Part shown: piece after piece, positions 34,507 to 43,130 of the stretch | Layout: every line of letters starts with the position of its first letter | How positions within the stretch are numbered: position 1 is the first letter of the stretch | Translations under genes and position numbers: made by a program | Assembly: GCF_000308695.1 (NCBI RefSeq) | Contig: NZ_BAGG01000092.1 | Coordinates: 28,756-92,755, forward strand | DNA: 64,000 nucleotides | Direction of reading: 5' to 3' | DNA from: Nocardia takedensis NBRC 100417 | Lineage (GTDB): Bacteria > Actinomycetota > Actinomycetes > Mycobacteriales > Mycobacteriaceae | Notes under the pieces: generated by a model | Told to the model about the DNA's origin: nothing | The model's input: the letters and a program-made list of their open reading frames with translations, nothing else | The model's database searches: none

Positions 34507-36966
34507 CTACCGGCCGAAACCGGCCCGGCGCAGCGCGTCGGCCATCGACCCGGTGGGTGCGGGCGCGTTGCGGCGCTGATCTCCGCCGCGCGCGCGGTTC
34601 TGGTTCTGGTTGCGCCCGCCCTGACCGCCTTGACCGCCCTGCTGACGACCCTGACCGCCGCCCTGCTGGCGGTTCTGGCCACCCTGTCGCTGACGGTCGC
34701 CGCCGCCCTGACCGCGTCCGCCCTGACCGCCACGGTTGCCGCCGGACTTGCCCGCGGTGCCCGGTTCGTCGTCCAGGCGCAGGGTCAGGCCGATGCGCTG
34801 ACGCGCCACGTCGACCTCGAGCACCTTCACCTTGACCACGTCACCGGATTTGACGATCTCGCGCGGATCGTTGACGAAATTGCGCGACATCGCGGACACG
34901 TGCACGAGGCCGTCCTGGTGCACGCCCACGTCGACGAACGCGCCGAAGGCCGCGACATTGGTGACCACGCCCTCGAGCACCATGCCCGGTTCGAGGTCGG
35001 CGACCTTCTCCACGCCCGCGGCGAATTCGGCGGTCTTGAACTCGGGGCGCGGGTCGCGGCCGGGCTTCTCGAGTTCGGCGATGATGTCGGTGACGGTGGG
35101 GACGCCGAAGGAGTCGTCGGTGAAGTCGGCCGGACGCAGCGAACGCAGCGCGGCGGTGTTGCCGATCAGTTCGGTGACGCCGTTGCCCGTCTTCTCCAGG
35201 ATGCGCCGCACCACCGGATACGCCTCGGGGTGCACGGCGGAGGTGTCGAGCGGGTCGTCGCCGCCGCGGATGCGCAGGAAGCCCGCGCACTGCTCGAACG
35301 CCTTGGGCCCCAGACGCGGAACCTTCAGCAGCGCGGTGCGACTGCGGAACGGGCCGTTCTCGTCGCGGTGGGCGACGATGCTCTCCGCGACCGACCCCGC
35401 GATGCCCGACACGCGCGACAGCAGCGGCACCGAGGCCGTGTTGACGTCGACGCCGACCGCGTTCACCGCGTCCTCGACCACCGCGCCCAGCGAACGGGCC
35501 AGCAGCGTCTCGGAGACGTCGTGCTGGTACTGGCCGACGCCGATCGACTTGGGGTCGATCTTCACCAGTTCGGCCAGCGGGTCCTGCAGGCGGCGCGCGA
35601 TGGAGACCGCGCCGCGCAGCGACACGTCCATGTCGGGCAATTCCTGGGTGGCGTAGGCCGAGGCCGAGTACACCGACGCGCCCGCCTCGGACACCACGAT
35701 CTTGGTGGGCTTGTTCTCGGGGATGCGCGCGATGAGTTCGGTGGCCAGCGCGTCCGTCTCGCGCGAGGCGGTGCCGTTGCCGATGGCGATCAGTTCGACG
35801 CCGAACCGGGCCACCAGCGCGCCCAGGACGGCCAGCGACTTCTCCGTCTGCCCCTGCGGCTTGTGCGGGTAGATGACCTCGGTGGCGACCGCCTTGCCGG
35901 TGGCGTCGACCACCGCGACCTTCACGCCGGTGCGGTAGCCCGGGTCCAGGCCCATCGTGGTGCGGGTGCCCGCGGGCGCGGCGAGCAGCAGATCGCGCAG
36001 ATTGGCGGCGAAGACGTCGACCGCGTCCTTCTCGGCGGCCTGGCGCAACCGCATCCGGGTGTCGATGCCCAGGCTGACCTGGAGTTTGGTCCGCCACGCC
36101 CAGCGCACGGTGTCCAGCAGCCAGGTGTCGGCGGCGCGCCCCTGATCGGCGATGCCGAAGCGCACCGCGATGCGGCCCTCGTAGATCGAGCGCTGCCCGG
36201 GTTCGAGTTCCTCGGTGTCGGATTCCAGTTGCAGGGAGAGCACTTCTTCCTTCTCCCCGCGCAGCAGCGCGAGGATCCGGTGCGAGGGCAGCTTGTCGAA
36301 CGGTTCGCTGAACTCGAAGTAGTCGGCGAACTTCGCGCCCGCCTCCTCTTTGCCGGGCCGCACCGTGGAACTGATCTGGCCCCGGTTCCACATGAGTTCG
36401 CGCAGTTCACCGACCAGGTCGGCGTCCTCGGCGAAACGCTCGACCAGGATCGCGCGCGCGCCCTCGAGCTGTTCGGCGGTGTACTGCGCGGGATCGGTGG
36501 CGGGGTCGCCGATCAGGGCGTCGGCGACCGGCTCGTGACCGGCCTCGCGGGCGATCTGGGCCTTGGTGCGCCGCTTGGGCTTGTAGGGCAGGTAGATGTC
36601 CTCGAGACGGGCCTTGGTCTCGGCCGTCATCAGCTGACCGAGCAGCGCGTCGTCGAGTTTGCCCTGACCCCTGATGGATTCGATGATCGCGCCGCGGCGC
36701 TCGTCGAGTTCGCGCAGATAGTGCAGACGTTCGTCGAGCTGCCGCAGTTGCGCGTCGTCCAGGCCGCCGGTGACCTCCTTGCGGTACCGGGCGACGAACG
36801 GCACGGTCGAACCGCCGTCGAGTAGTTCGACCGCGGCGCTGACCTGACTCTCGCGCACACCGAGTTCGTCGGCGATGCGCCGTGCGACGCCCGCGAGAGC
36901 GGACGGCGTGGCGGCGGGCGTGTCGGTGTTCGTCGCTGAACTGGCGATCTCGGGCGCTGTCGTCAC
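34507..36966 (-). CDS. tex: Tex family RNA-binding transcription accessory protein
   Basis: An 819-residue nucleic-acid-binding protein. Order: N-terminal helix-turn-helix region, YqgF-like RNase-H fold domain (TTMGLDPGYRTGVKVAVVDA), helix-hairpin-helix tandem (VNTASVPLLSRVSGIAG), and an S1 RNA-binding domain (LEPGMVLEGVVTNVAAFGAF). The last 100 residues are a Gly/Gln/Arg-rich tail with GGQGGR-type repeats, suited to RNA binding. Tex is implicated in transcription elongation and stress tolerance. It starts at GTG 36966. Confidence 0.93.
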   Translation of the reverse strand: MTTAPEIASSATNTDTPAATPSALAGVARRIADELGVRESQVSAAVELLDGGSTVPFVARYRKEVTGGLDDAQLRQLDERLHYLRELDERRGAIIESIRGQGKLDDALLGQLMTAETKARLEDIYLPYKPKRRTKAQIAREAGHEPVADALIGDPATDPAQYTAEQLEGARAILVERFAEDADLVGELRELMWNRGQISSTVRPGKEEAGAKFADYFEFSEPFDKLPSHRILALLRGEKEEVLSLQLESDTEELEPGQRSIYEGRIAVRFGIADQGRAADTWLLDTVRWAWRTKLQVSLGIDTRMRLRQAAEKDAVDVFAANLRDLLLAAPAGTRTTMGLDPGYRTGVKVAVVDATGKAVATEVIYPHKPQGQTEKSLAVLGALVARFGVELIAIGNGTASRETDALATELIARIPENKPTKIVVSEAGASVYSASAYATQELPDMDVSLRGAVSIARRLQDPLAELVKIDPKSIGVGQYQHDVSETLLARSLGAVVEDAVNAVGVDVNTASVPLLSRVSGIAGSVAESIVAHRDENGPFRSRTALLKVPRLGPKAFEQCAGFLRIRGGDDPLDTSAVHPEAYPVVRRILEKTGNGVTELIGNTAALRSLRPADFTDDSFGVPTVTDIIAELEKPGRDPRPEFKTAEFAAGVEKVADLEPGMVLEGVVTNVAAFGAFVDVGVHQDGLVHVSAMSRNFVNDPREIVKSGDVVKVKVLEVDVARQRIGLTLRLDDEPGTAGKSGGNRGGQGGRGQGGGDRQRQGGQNRQQGGGQGRQQGGQGGQGGRNQNQNRARGGDQRRNAPAPTGSMADALRRAGFGR

Positions 36967-37033
36967 GCCGCAGACACTACCGGTGTCCGCTGACAGCCGA
37001 CCGACACCCAGGTGAAGTGCGGTCGCCGCACGG

Positions 37034-38680
37034 TCAGCTCACGCCGCGTCCGCGCAGGACGAAGCGCTGCACCTTGCCGCTGGGCGTCTTGGGCAGACTC
37101 GGCACGAAATGCACCCGGCGCGGGTAGGCGTGCGCGGCGAACTTCTCCTTGACCAACCGTTGCAGTTCCGCGCCGAGCGCGCTGTCGCCCTCGGAACCGT
37201 TGCGCAGCACCACGAATGCCTCGAGCACCTCGCCGCGCAGCGCGTCGGGCACGCCGACCACGGCCGCCTCGGCGACCTGTTCGTGCAGTACCAGAACACT
37301 TTCCACCTCGAAGGGCCCGATTCGGTAGCCCGCCATGATGATCACGTCGTCGTCGCGGGCGGAGAACCGGAAGCAGCCGTCGGCGTCGCGTGAGCCCGCG
37401 TCGCCGGTGAGATACCAGCGTCCGTCGGCGGTGAAGCGCTCGGCGGTGCGCTCGGGAGCGTCGAGGTAGCCGCCGAACCACAGCAGCGGACTGTTCGCGA
37501 CGTCGACGGCGACCCGCCCCATCTGTTCGGGCGCGGCCTCCAGATCGGTTTCGTCGGCCAGTACGGTGCACCGCCAACCCGGCAGTTCCCGCCCCATCGA
37601 GCCCAGCGGGACCGGCGCGGCGAGCCGGTCGTGCCAGGCGTTGCCGATGACCATGCCGTGCTCGGTCTGTCCGTAATGGTCGCGCACGGCGACGCCCAGG
37701 GTGCGCGCCGACCAGGCGACCACCTCCGGGGTCAGCGGTTCGCCCGCCGAGGACGCGCACCGCAGGGTCAGTCCGGCGGGCACGGGCGTGTCGTCGGCGC
37801 GCAGCGCGCGGTAGACCGTGGGAGCGGCGGTGAAGTTGGTGACGCCGAACTTCTCCAGGACCTGCCAGGTCAGCGCGGGCGAGAACCCGGCGTGCAGCAG
37901 CAGGCTGCGGGTTCCCGAGGCCAGCGGCCCGAGGATCGCGTAGTAGAGCCCGTAGGCCCAGCCGGGATCGGCGGCGTTCCAGAACACGTCGCCGGGACGA
38001 ACGTCCAGGGCGAATTCCTGATAGGCGTGGAACGAGGCGAGCGCCCGCAGCGGGACGGGCACGCCCTTCGGCGTTCCGGTGGTCCCGCTGGTGAACAACT
38101 GGACCAGCAGACCGTCGCCGCCGAGCACCGCCGCCGCCGCGCCCGGATCGTCGGGCGCGTGCGACCACAGCAGGTCCGCCAGGTAGAGCGGGACGGCCCC
38201 GTTCGCGGCGGCGGGTCGCTCGCCCGCGATCACCAGCCGCCACGGCGGGTCGGCGGGCAGGTCCGCGCCCGACGCGAGCTTGCAGGCTTGATCGGCGTCC
38301 GCGACGACGAGCCGGGCCCGACTCGCGGCCAACCGCAGCGCGATGGCGGGCGGCGCGAACGCGGTGAACAGCGGGACGTGGACCGCCCCGCGCCGCCAGA
38401 TGCCCAGCAGGGTGACGATCAGATCCGCGGATTTGCCCATCAACGTCGCCACCCGGTCGCCCGGTTCGACACCGAGATCGGCCAGCGCCGCCGCGCACCG
38501 CGCCGATCGTTCGCGCAGTTCGCCGTAGGTGAGGTCGACCGAGCTCAGATCGGCGTCGACCAGGGTGAACGCCACTGCCTCGGCGGGATGGCGATCGCAC
38601 AGCAACTCGGCGGCGCAGGCATCGGGTCCGGTGTAGGCGGCCAGCAGTTCCTCGACCCGCCCACTCAGGTCCACACTCAT
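37034..38680 (-). CDS. Acyl-CoA / acetyl-CoA synthetase (AMP-binding enzyme)
   Basis: An adenylate-forming ligase of 548 residues from the ATG at 38680, which has GAGGAG upstream. The AMP-binding P-loop is LFTSGTTGTPKGVPVP; later motifs are HYGQTEHGM, YLTGDAGSRDADGCF and the C-terminal PKTPSGKVQRF with the catalytic Lys. It resembles acetyl-CoA synthetases and medium-chain acyl-CoA ligases; the substrate is not clear. It is divergent from a GAF-LuxR regulator that probably controls it. Confidence 0.9.
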   Translation of the reverse strand: MSVDLSGRVEELLAAYTGPDACAAELLCDRHPAEAVAFTLVDADLSSVDLTYGELRERSARCAAALADLGVEPGDRVATLMGKSADLIVTLLGIWRRGAVHVPLFTAFAPPAIALRLAASRARLVVADADQACKLASGADLPADPPWRLVIAGERPAAANGAVPLYLADLLWSHAPDDPGAAAAVLGGDGLLVQLFTSGTTGTPKGVPVPLRALASFHAYQEFALDVRPGDVFWNAADPGWAYGLYYAILGPLASGTRSLLLHAGFSPALTWQVLEKFGVTNFTAAPTVYRALRADDTPVPAGLTLRCASSAGEPLTPEVVAWSARTLGVAVRDHYGQTEHGMVIGNAWHDRLAAPVPLGSMGRELPGWRCTVLADETDLEAAPEQMGRVAVDVANSPLLWFGGYLDAPERTAERFTADGRWYLTGDAGSRDADGCFRFSARDDDVIIMAGYRIGPFEVESVLVLHEQVAEAAVVGVPDALRGEVLEAFVVLRNGSEGDSALGAELQRLVKEKFAAHAYPRRVHFVPSLPKTPSGKVQRFVLRGRGVS

Positions 38681-38760
38681 CTCGTCTCCTCGAATCCTCC
38701 CGGCGGGGACATATGCCACCCGGTGTCACCTAGGATGTGGGTCACACCCTCGGTCCCACT

Positions 38761-38776
38761 ACCCCCGAATTGGGGT
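38761..38776 (+). promoter_or_regulatory. Small palindrome between the acyl-CoA synthetase and its regulator
   Basis: ACCCC and GGGGT flank CGAATT. It overlaps the GTG proposed as start of the regulator, in the 95-nt divergent gap, and could be its operator. Confidence 0.35.
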
Positions 38777-39632
38777 GATCCCGGTGAACGCTCCGCTACT
38801 GCGTCCGCGCGACGCCGACGCCTTGCGCGCGGAGATCCGCGCGCTGGCCGACCGGACCGGCGTCCCGATGGTCTTCGGCGGCGAGGTGCACGAGGACGTC
38901 CTGGTGCTCACCGAATTCGTCGGCGCGGTCACCAACGGACTGCGCGGACTGCCCGTGCGACGCGCCTCCGGTCTCGGCGGACGTGTCGTGGACATGCGCC
39001 GCCCGATCACCGTCACCGACTACTACAGCTCCGACCACATCACCCACCACTACGACAGACCGGTCGCCGGGGAGGGCATCCGCTCGGTGATCGCGGTCCC
39101 GGTGGTGGTGGGCGACCGGTCCAGGGCGGTGCTCTACGCCGCCACCCGTGGTGACGCGCCGCTCGGCGACCGCACCGCCGAGTTGATGGTGCGCTCGAGC
39201 GGGCGACTCGCGCACGAGATCGCCGTGCGCGATGAAGTCGACCGCCGACTCCGACTACTCGAATTCGCCGCCCCCACGGCGGCGACCGCGCCCGCGGCCA
39301 CCGAAGAACTGCGCACCCTGTACGCGGAATTGAGCGACCTGAGCCACGACGTCGGCGACGACGGACTGCGCGCCCGGCTGTACTCGGTCTGCGAACGGAT
39401 GGCCCGCGCGCTGCACGAGGAACCCGCGCCGCAAGCGCCGCGACTGTCGCGCCGGGAACTCGACGTCCTCGGGCAGATCTCGCTCGGCTGCACGAATCAG
39501 GAAGCGGCGCAACGGCTCAGCCTCGGCCCGGAGACCGTCAAGAGCTATCTGCGCAACGCGATGGTCAAACTGGACGCGCGCACGCGCTACGAAGCGGTGG
39601 TCGTCGCCAGAAGGTTCGGGCTGCTGCCCTGA
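38775..39632 (+). CDS. GAF domain LuxR-type transcriptional regulator
   Basis: About 285 residues. Residues 20-155 form a GAF sensor domain (GEGIRSVIAVPVVVGDRSRAVLYAA). The last 65 residues are a LuxR helix-turn-helix: RRELDVLGQISLGCTNQEAA followed by LGPETVKSYLRNAMVKL. Start candidates are GTG at 38775 or 38784; the first lies in a small palindrome, so the second may be the real one. Divergent placement suggests it regulates the acyl-CoA synthetase gene. The ligand is unknown. Confidence 0.87.
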   Translation: MIPVNAPLLRPRDADALRAEIRALADRTGVPMVFGGEVHEDVLVLTEFVGAVTNGLRGLPVRRASGLGGRVVDMRRPITVTDYYSSDHITHHYDRPVAGEGIRSVIAVPVVVGDRSRAVLYAATRGDAPLGDRTAELMVRSSGRLAHEIAVRDEVDRRLRLLEFAAPTAATAPAATEELRTLYAELSDLSHDVGDDGLRARLYSVCERMARALHEEPAPQAPRLSRRELDVLGQISLGCTNQEAAQRLSLGPETVKSYLRNAMVKLDARTRYEAVVVARRFGLLP

Positions 39633-39663
39633 GGCGGTAGACCCCGGCGGAACGCACCACGGC

Positions 39664-40353
39664 TCAGGATTCGCTCGGCGGCAACAGATCCGGCCGCCTG
39701 GCCCGGGTGCGCGCCAAGGATTCCTCGCGCCGCCACGCCGCCACTTTCGCGTGGTCACCGGAAAGCAGGATCGGCGGCACGTCCAGACCGCGCCAACTCA
39801 CCGGACGCGTATAGCTGGGCCCTTCGAGCAGACCGTCGGAAAACGAATCCTCTCGATGGGATTGCTGATTGCCGAGGACACCGGGAAGCAGACGCACGAA
39901 CGCCTCGGTCATCACCAGCACCGCGGCCTCGCCGCCGATCAGGACGTAATCGCCGATGCTGACCTCTTCGACCCGCACGCGCCGCGCCGCGTCGTCGAAG
40001 ACACGCTGGTCGATGCCCTCGTAGCGGCCGCAGGCGAAGACCACATGCTTCTCCTCGGCCCAGCGGTGCGCGGTGGCCTGGGTGAACGGGACGCCCGCGG
40101 GCGTCGGAACCACCAGCAGCGCGTCGTCGGGACAGACCTCGTCCAGCGCCGGACCCCACACCGTCGGCTTCATGACCATGCCGGGGCCGCCGCCGTACGG
40201 GGAATCGTCCACCGATTTGTGCACATCGTGGGTCCAGCGGCGCAGGTCGTGGACCTCCACCGAGATCAAGCCGCGTTCGATCGCCTTGCCCAGCAGCGCG
40301 GTGCGCAGCGGTTCCAGATACTCCGGAAAGATCGTGACGACATCGATCTTCAT
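39664..40353 (-). CDS. trmD: tRNA (guanine37-N1)-methyltransferase
   Basis: Methylates N1 of G37 in tRNAs reading CNN codons, preventing frameshifts. The 229-residue SPOUT enzyme begins MKIDVVTIFPEYLEPLRTAL. The knot region shows CGRYEGIDQRVFDDA and SIGDYVLIGGEAAVLVM. It is the last gene of the rpsP-khpA-rimM-trmD operon. Confidence 0.97.
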   Translation of the reverse strand: MKIDVVTIFPEYLEPLRTALLGKAIERGLISVEVHDLRRWTHDVHKSVDDSPYGGGPGMVMKPTVWGPALDEVCPDDALLVVPTPAGVPFTQATAHRWAEEKHVVFACGRYEGIDQRVFDDAARRVRVEEVSIGDYVLIGGEAAVLVMTEAFVRLLPGVLGNQQSHREDSFSDGLLEGPSYTRPVSWRGLDVPPILLSGDHAKVAAWRREESLARTRARRPDLLPPSES

Positions 40354-40366
40354 CGCCCCTCCTGCC

Positions 40367-40891
40367 CTATTCCGGGTCGAGCAGACCCTCGGGAGGATCG
40401 ATCACGACGAGCCGATCCGACAACGACACCGTCGGCACGATCGCGGTGACGAACGGGATCAGGATCTCGCGACCGTCCTCGGCTGCGCGCACCGCGAGCA
40501 ACTCCCCCGCCGCCGAATGCAGGACCTCGCGCACCGTACCCACCGGCGTACCGTCGGTGAGCTGCACGAACAGGCCCTCGAGTTCGTGATCGTAGAACTC
40601 GTCCGGATCTTCGTTCGGCGGCAGATCCGCGCTGTCGACCACGAACAGCGTGCCCCGCAACGCGTCGGCGGCGCCGCGGTCGGACACCCCGCGCAGGACG
40701 ACCAGCAGCCGCCCGGAATGCTCACGGGCCGACTCGACGGTGAATTCCCGCACCTCCGACGAGCGCGCCGGACGCCCCCGCAAGGTGGCGCCCGGCGCGA
40801 AACGCGATGCGGGATCGTCGGTGCGGATCTCGACGACGAGTTCGCCGCGCACACCGTGCGACTTGGCGACCCGCCCTACGACGAGTTCCAT
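40367..40891 (-). CDS. rimM: 16S rRNA processing protein RimM
   Basis: A 174-residue 30S maturation factor that binds S19. It begins MELVVGRVAKSHGVRGELVVEIRTDD, cut here to the N-terminal beta-barrel start, and has the PRC-like C-terminal domain with EILIPFVTAIVPTVSL. Its ATG follows the khpA stop TAG directly, indicating coupled translation; trmD follows after 13 nt. Confidence 0.96.
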   Translation of the reverse strand: MELVVGRVAKSHGVRGELVVEIRTDDPASRFAPGATLRGRPARSSEVREFTVESAREHSGRLLVVLRGVSDRGAADALRGTLFVVDSADLPPNEDPDEFYDHELEGLFVQLTDGTPVGTVREVLHSAAGELLAVRAAEDGREILIPFVTAIVPTVSLSDRLVVIDPPEGLLDPE

Positions 40892-41134
40892 CTACTGATC
40901 GGTGTCGACCACGTCGACCCGGATGCCCCTGCCGCCGATCCCGGCGACGAGGGTGCGCAGCGCGGTGGCGGTGCGGCCGCCGCGACCGATGACCTTACCC
41001 AGGTCGTCGGGGTGCACGTGCACCTCGACGGTGCGCCCGCGACGGCCGGTGATCAACTCGACGCGGACGTCCTCCGGGTTGGCGACGATGCCGCGAACCA
41101 GATGTTCGACGGCATCGGCGACGACGGCGCTCAT
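40892..41134 (-). CDS. khpA: KH-domain RNA-binding protein KhpA
   Basis: An 80-residue single KH domain. The RNA-binding loop is GKVIGRGGRTATALR (GxxG form VIGRGG). In other Gram-positives KhpA acts with KhpB in RNA control and cell length. Its ATG abuts the rpsP stop and its own stop abuts rimM, so all three are translationally linked. Counterpart of Rv2908c. Confidence 0.95.
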   Translation of the reverse strand: MSAVVADAVEHLVRGIVANPEDVRVELITGRRGRTVEVHVHPDDLGKVIGRGGRTATALRTLVAGIGGRGIRVDVVDTDQ

Positions 41135-41566
41135 CTACTCGGCGGCTTCGGTCTCGGCGGCCTCGGCCTCGTCCTTCTTGGCGGCCTTCTTCTTCGGGGT
41201 GACGGCCTCGGCGACGGGCTCGTTGTCGGCGGCGGCCAGCGCGGCGTTGAACAGGTCCAGCTTGGACGGCTTGGCGGCCTTCACCTTCAGGGTGCCCTCC
41301 GCGCCCGGCAGGCCCTTGAACTTCTGCCAGTCACCGGTGATCTCCAGCAGGCGCTGCACGGGCTCGGTCGGCTGCGCGCCGACACCCAGCCAGTACTGGA
41401 CGCGCTCGGAATCGATCTCGATGAGCGAGGGCTCTTCCTTCGGGTGGTACTTGCCGATGGACTCGATGGCCCGGCCGTCACGGCGGGTGCGGGCGTCGGC
41501 GACGACGACGCGGTACTGCGGGTTGCGGATCTTGCCCAGGCGGGTGAGCTTGATGCGAACAGCCAT
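41135..41566 (-). CDS. rpsP: 30S ribosomal protein S16
   Basis: The first 80 residues are the S16 core (MAVRIKLTRLGKIRNPQYRV, then RDGRAIESIGKYHPKEEP). The protein is 143 residues long because of an Ala/Glu/Lys-rich tail (EAVTPKKKAAKKDEAEAAE) that actinobacterial S16 proteins often carry. It is first in the operon. Confidence 0.97.
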   Translation of the reverse strand: MAVRIKLTRLGKIRNPQYRVVVADARTRRDGRAIESIGKYHPKEEPSLIEIDSERVQYWLGVGAQPTEPVQRLLEITGDWQKFKGLPGAEGTLKVKAAKPSKLDLFNAALAAADNEPVAEAVTPKKKAAKKDEAEAAETEAAE

Positions 41567-41712
41567 GCTGATCTGCCTCTTTCCAATGGTTGGTCACGAC
41601 GCGATTCAGCAACCCGCACGGTCTGCGAGCCCGGTTTCGCGCTTGGAGTGTGTGACCGCCGCGCGGTACGTGACCGGAGACGGGCTGACACTGTCCGGGA
41701 AGGACGAGGCAC

Positions 41713-41731
41713 CATTGTGCCAGACCGGGCG
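41713..41731 (-). promoter_or_regulatory. rpsP promoter block identical to that of rplS
   Basis: The same 19 bp as at 33568-33586, with CACAAT on the minus strand (41714-41719) about 150 nt upstream of the S16 start. Confidence 0.6.
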
Positions 41732-41752
41732 AGCGCTCCCGAAATCGCGTCC

Positions 41753-42304
41753 TCACGCCCGCCGGTAACGCAGCAACACCACACCGGACCGGAAACTCTT
41801 GTTCTCGACCAGCCGCAACGGCGGCGCCGCGCCTCCGTCGACGAACAGTTTCGCACCACGGCCCAGGACCACCGGGTAGACGAACAAGCGGAACTCGTCC
41901 ACCAGGTCCGCCGCGATCAGCGCGTGGACCAGGGTGATGCTGCCGGTGCTGACGATGTCGCGCCCGGGTCGCCGCTTCAGTTCGCACACCTGCTCCAGAT
42001 CGCGCAGCACCACCGAATTGCGCCACCCCGGATCGCCGAGCGACCCGGACACCACGTACTTGGTGATCTCGTTCAGGTCCTCGGCGATGCCCGTCGTGTC
42101 GTCGGTCTGCTCCGGCCAGTACCCGCGCATCTGCTCGAAGGTCACCCGGCCGAACAGCACGCCGTCGCACCGCGCGGTGTGCGCCGCCAACTCCGCGATG
42201 ATGTCGGATTCGTCCACCGCGTCGTCCCCGACGGTGAACCATCCCTCGGTCGCGTCGATGACGCCGTCGACGGTGATGTTCTCGGTGACCACCAGATCAC
42301 GCAT
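41753..42304 (-). CDS. Dihydrofolate reductase family protein (RibD C-terminal type)
   Basis: A 183-residue protein with the RibD_C/DHFR-like fold. It begins MRDLVVTENITVDGVI; a conserved FGRVTFEQMRGYWP lies at about 51-64 and GSITLVHALIAADLVDEFRL at about 120-140, ending VLGRGAKLFVDGG. Family members reduce pteridine- or deaminated riboflavin-like compounds with NADPH, but most are uncharacterised. It is a single gene. Confidence 0.88.
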   Translation of the reverse strand: MRDLVVTENITVDGVIDATEGWFTVGDDAVDESDIIAELAAHTARCDGVLFGRVTFEQMRGYWPEQTDDTTGIAEDLNEITKYVVSGSLGDPGWRNSVVLRDLEQVCELKRRPGRDIVSTGSITLVHALIAADLVDEFRLFVYPVVLGRGAKLFVDGGAAPPLRLVENKSFRSGVVLLRYRRA

Positions 42305-42413
42305 GCCGCACCTCCCTATCGTCCTCCGGGTATGGACGAGTTCCGCGCCGCCGAATCATCGGTACCGTTCGCTGGACGGGAAAGGACACGCCGCACACCT
42401 CTGAGAAGAAGCG

Positions 42414-42998
42414 TCAGCGCAACGCGGAGGTGTCGATGGTGACGGGTACGGGGGCCGGTGCCGTCACCGTTTCACCGGAGGCGGCGAAGACCTCCTGGCG
42501 GTAGCCCTGCTCACCGAGTCGGTAGCCCTCGAAGCGGGCCGGTTTGCCGTCCGGCAGTTCGACCACCCACAGGTAGGGCACGCGCGCCGCCGCGTATCCG
42601 GCGGTCTTGGTGTCACGTTCCTCGCGGGTGTTGCCGGGCGACCAGACCTCCACGGCGAGAACGAGTTCCTCCGGCGCGAAGCTGGTGCGGTCGATGTCGA
42701 CGTTCACGATCGCCACGTCCGGGACCACCCCTGTCCGGAAGGCGGTGCTGATGCGCACGGCGACGGCGGGGAGCACGTGTAGGTCCTCGCGCCCCGCCGC
42801 ACGCAGGGCGGTGCGCAGTGCCACGAACAACTCCCCAGCCGCGTATTGATGCGGTCCCCCGGGCGCCGGCGACATGAAGAGGTACCCCAGAATCAGTTCG
42901 AGTCGCGAGCCATCGACCGACGGGGTTTCCGCCAGCCAGTCTTCCACGGTCGTCGGTCCCAGCGGATGGATCATCGCAACCTCGGTATTCGTCGTCAT
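42414..42998 (-). CDS. Uma2 family endonuclease-like protein (DUF820)
   Basis: A 194-residue protein with a PD-(D/E)xK nuclease fold. The core shows VVPDVAIVN and EVWSPGNTREERDTKTAGYA, which supply the Asp, Glu and Lys of the active site, then RVPYLWVVELPDG. Such genes are abundant in Nocardia and Streptomyces, often as orphans; no biological role is established. Confidence 0.9.
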   Translation of the reverse strand: MTTNTEVAMIHPLGPTTVEDWLAETPSVDGSRLELILGYLFMSPAPGGPHQYAAGELFVALRTALRAAGREDLHVLPAVAVRISTAFRTGVVPDVAIVNVDIDRTSFAPEELVLAVEVWSPGNTREERDTKTAGYAAARVPYLWVVELPDGKPARFEGYRLGEQGYRQEVFAASGETVTAPAPVPVTIDTSALR

Positions 42999-43130
42999 AC
43001 CGTCCGATCTCCCCGTCGCGTACGGCCATCAGTCGCCGGATTCGAAGCCGGGCCGCCTCGGCGTGATCCGCCGCCGCGGCCCGATGTCGACTGTAGTCGC
43101 GGCAACCGGCCACGCGGTAGGTCGACAGGC

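Noticed and set aside
33529..36825. A 1,098-codon plus-strand frame across tex
   Set aside because: Antisense of Tex; composition of a shadow frame (Gly/Val/Asp/Arg repeats), no start signals.
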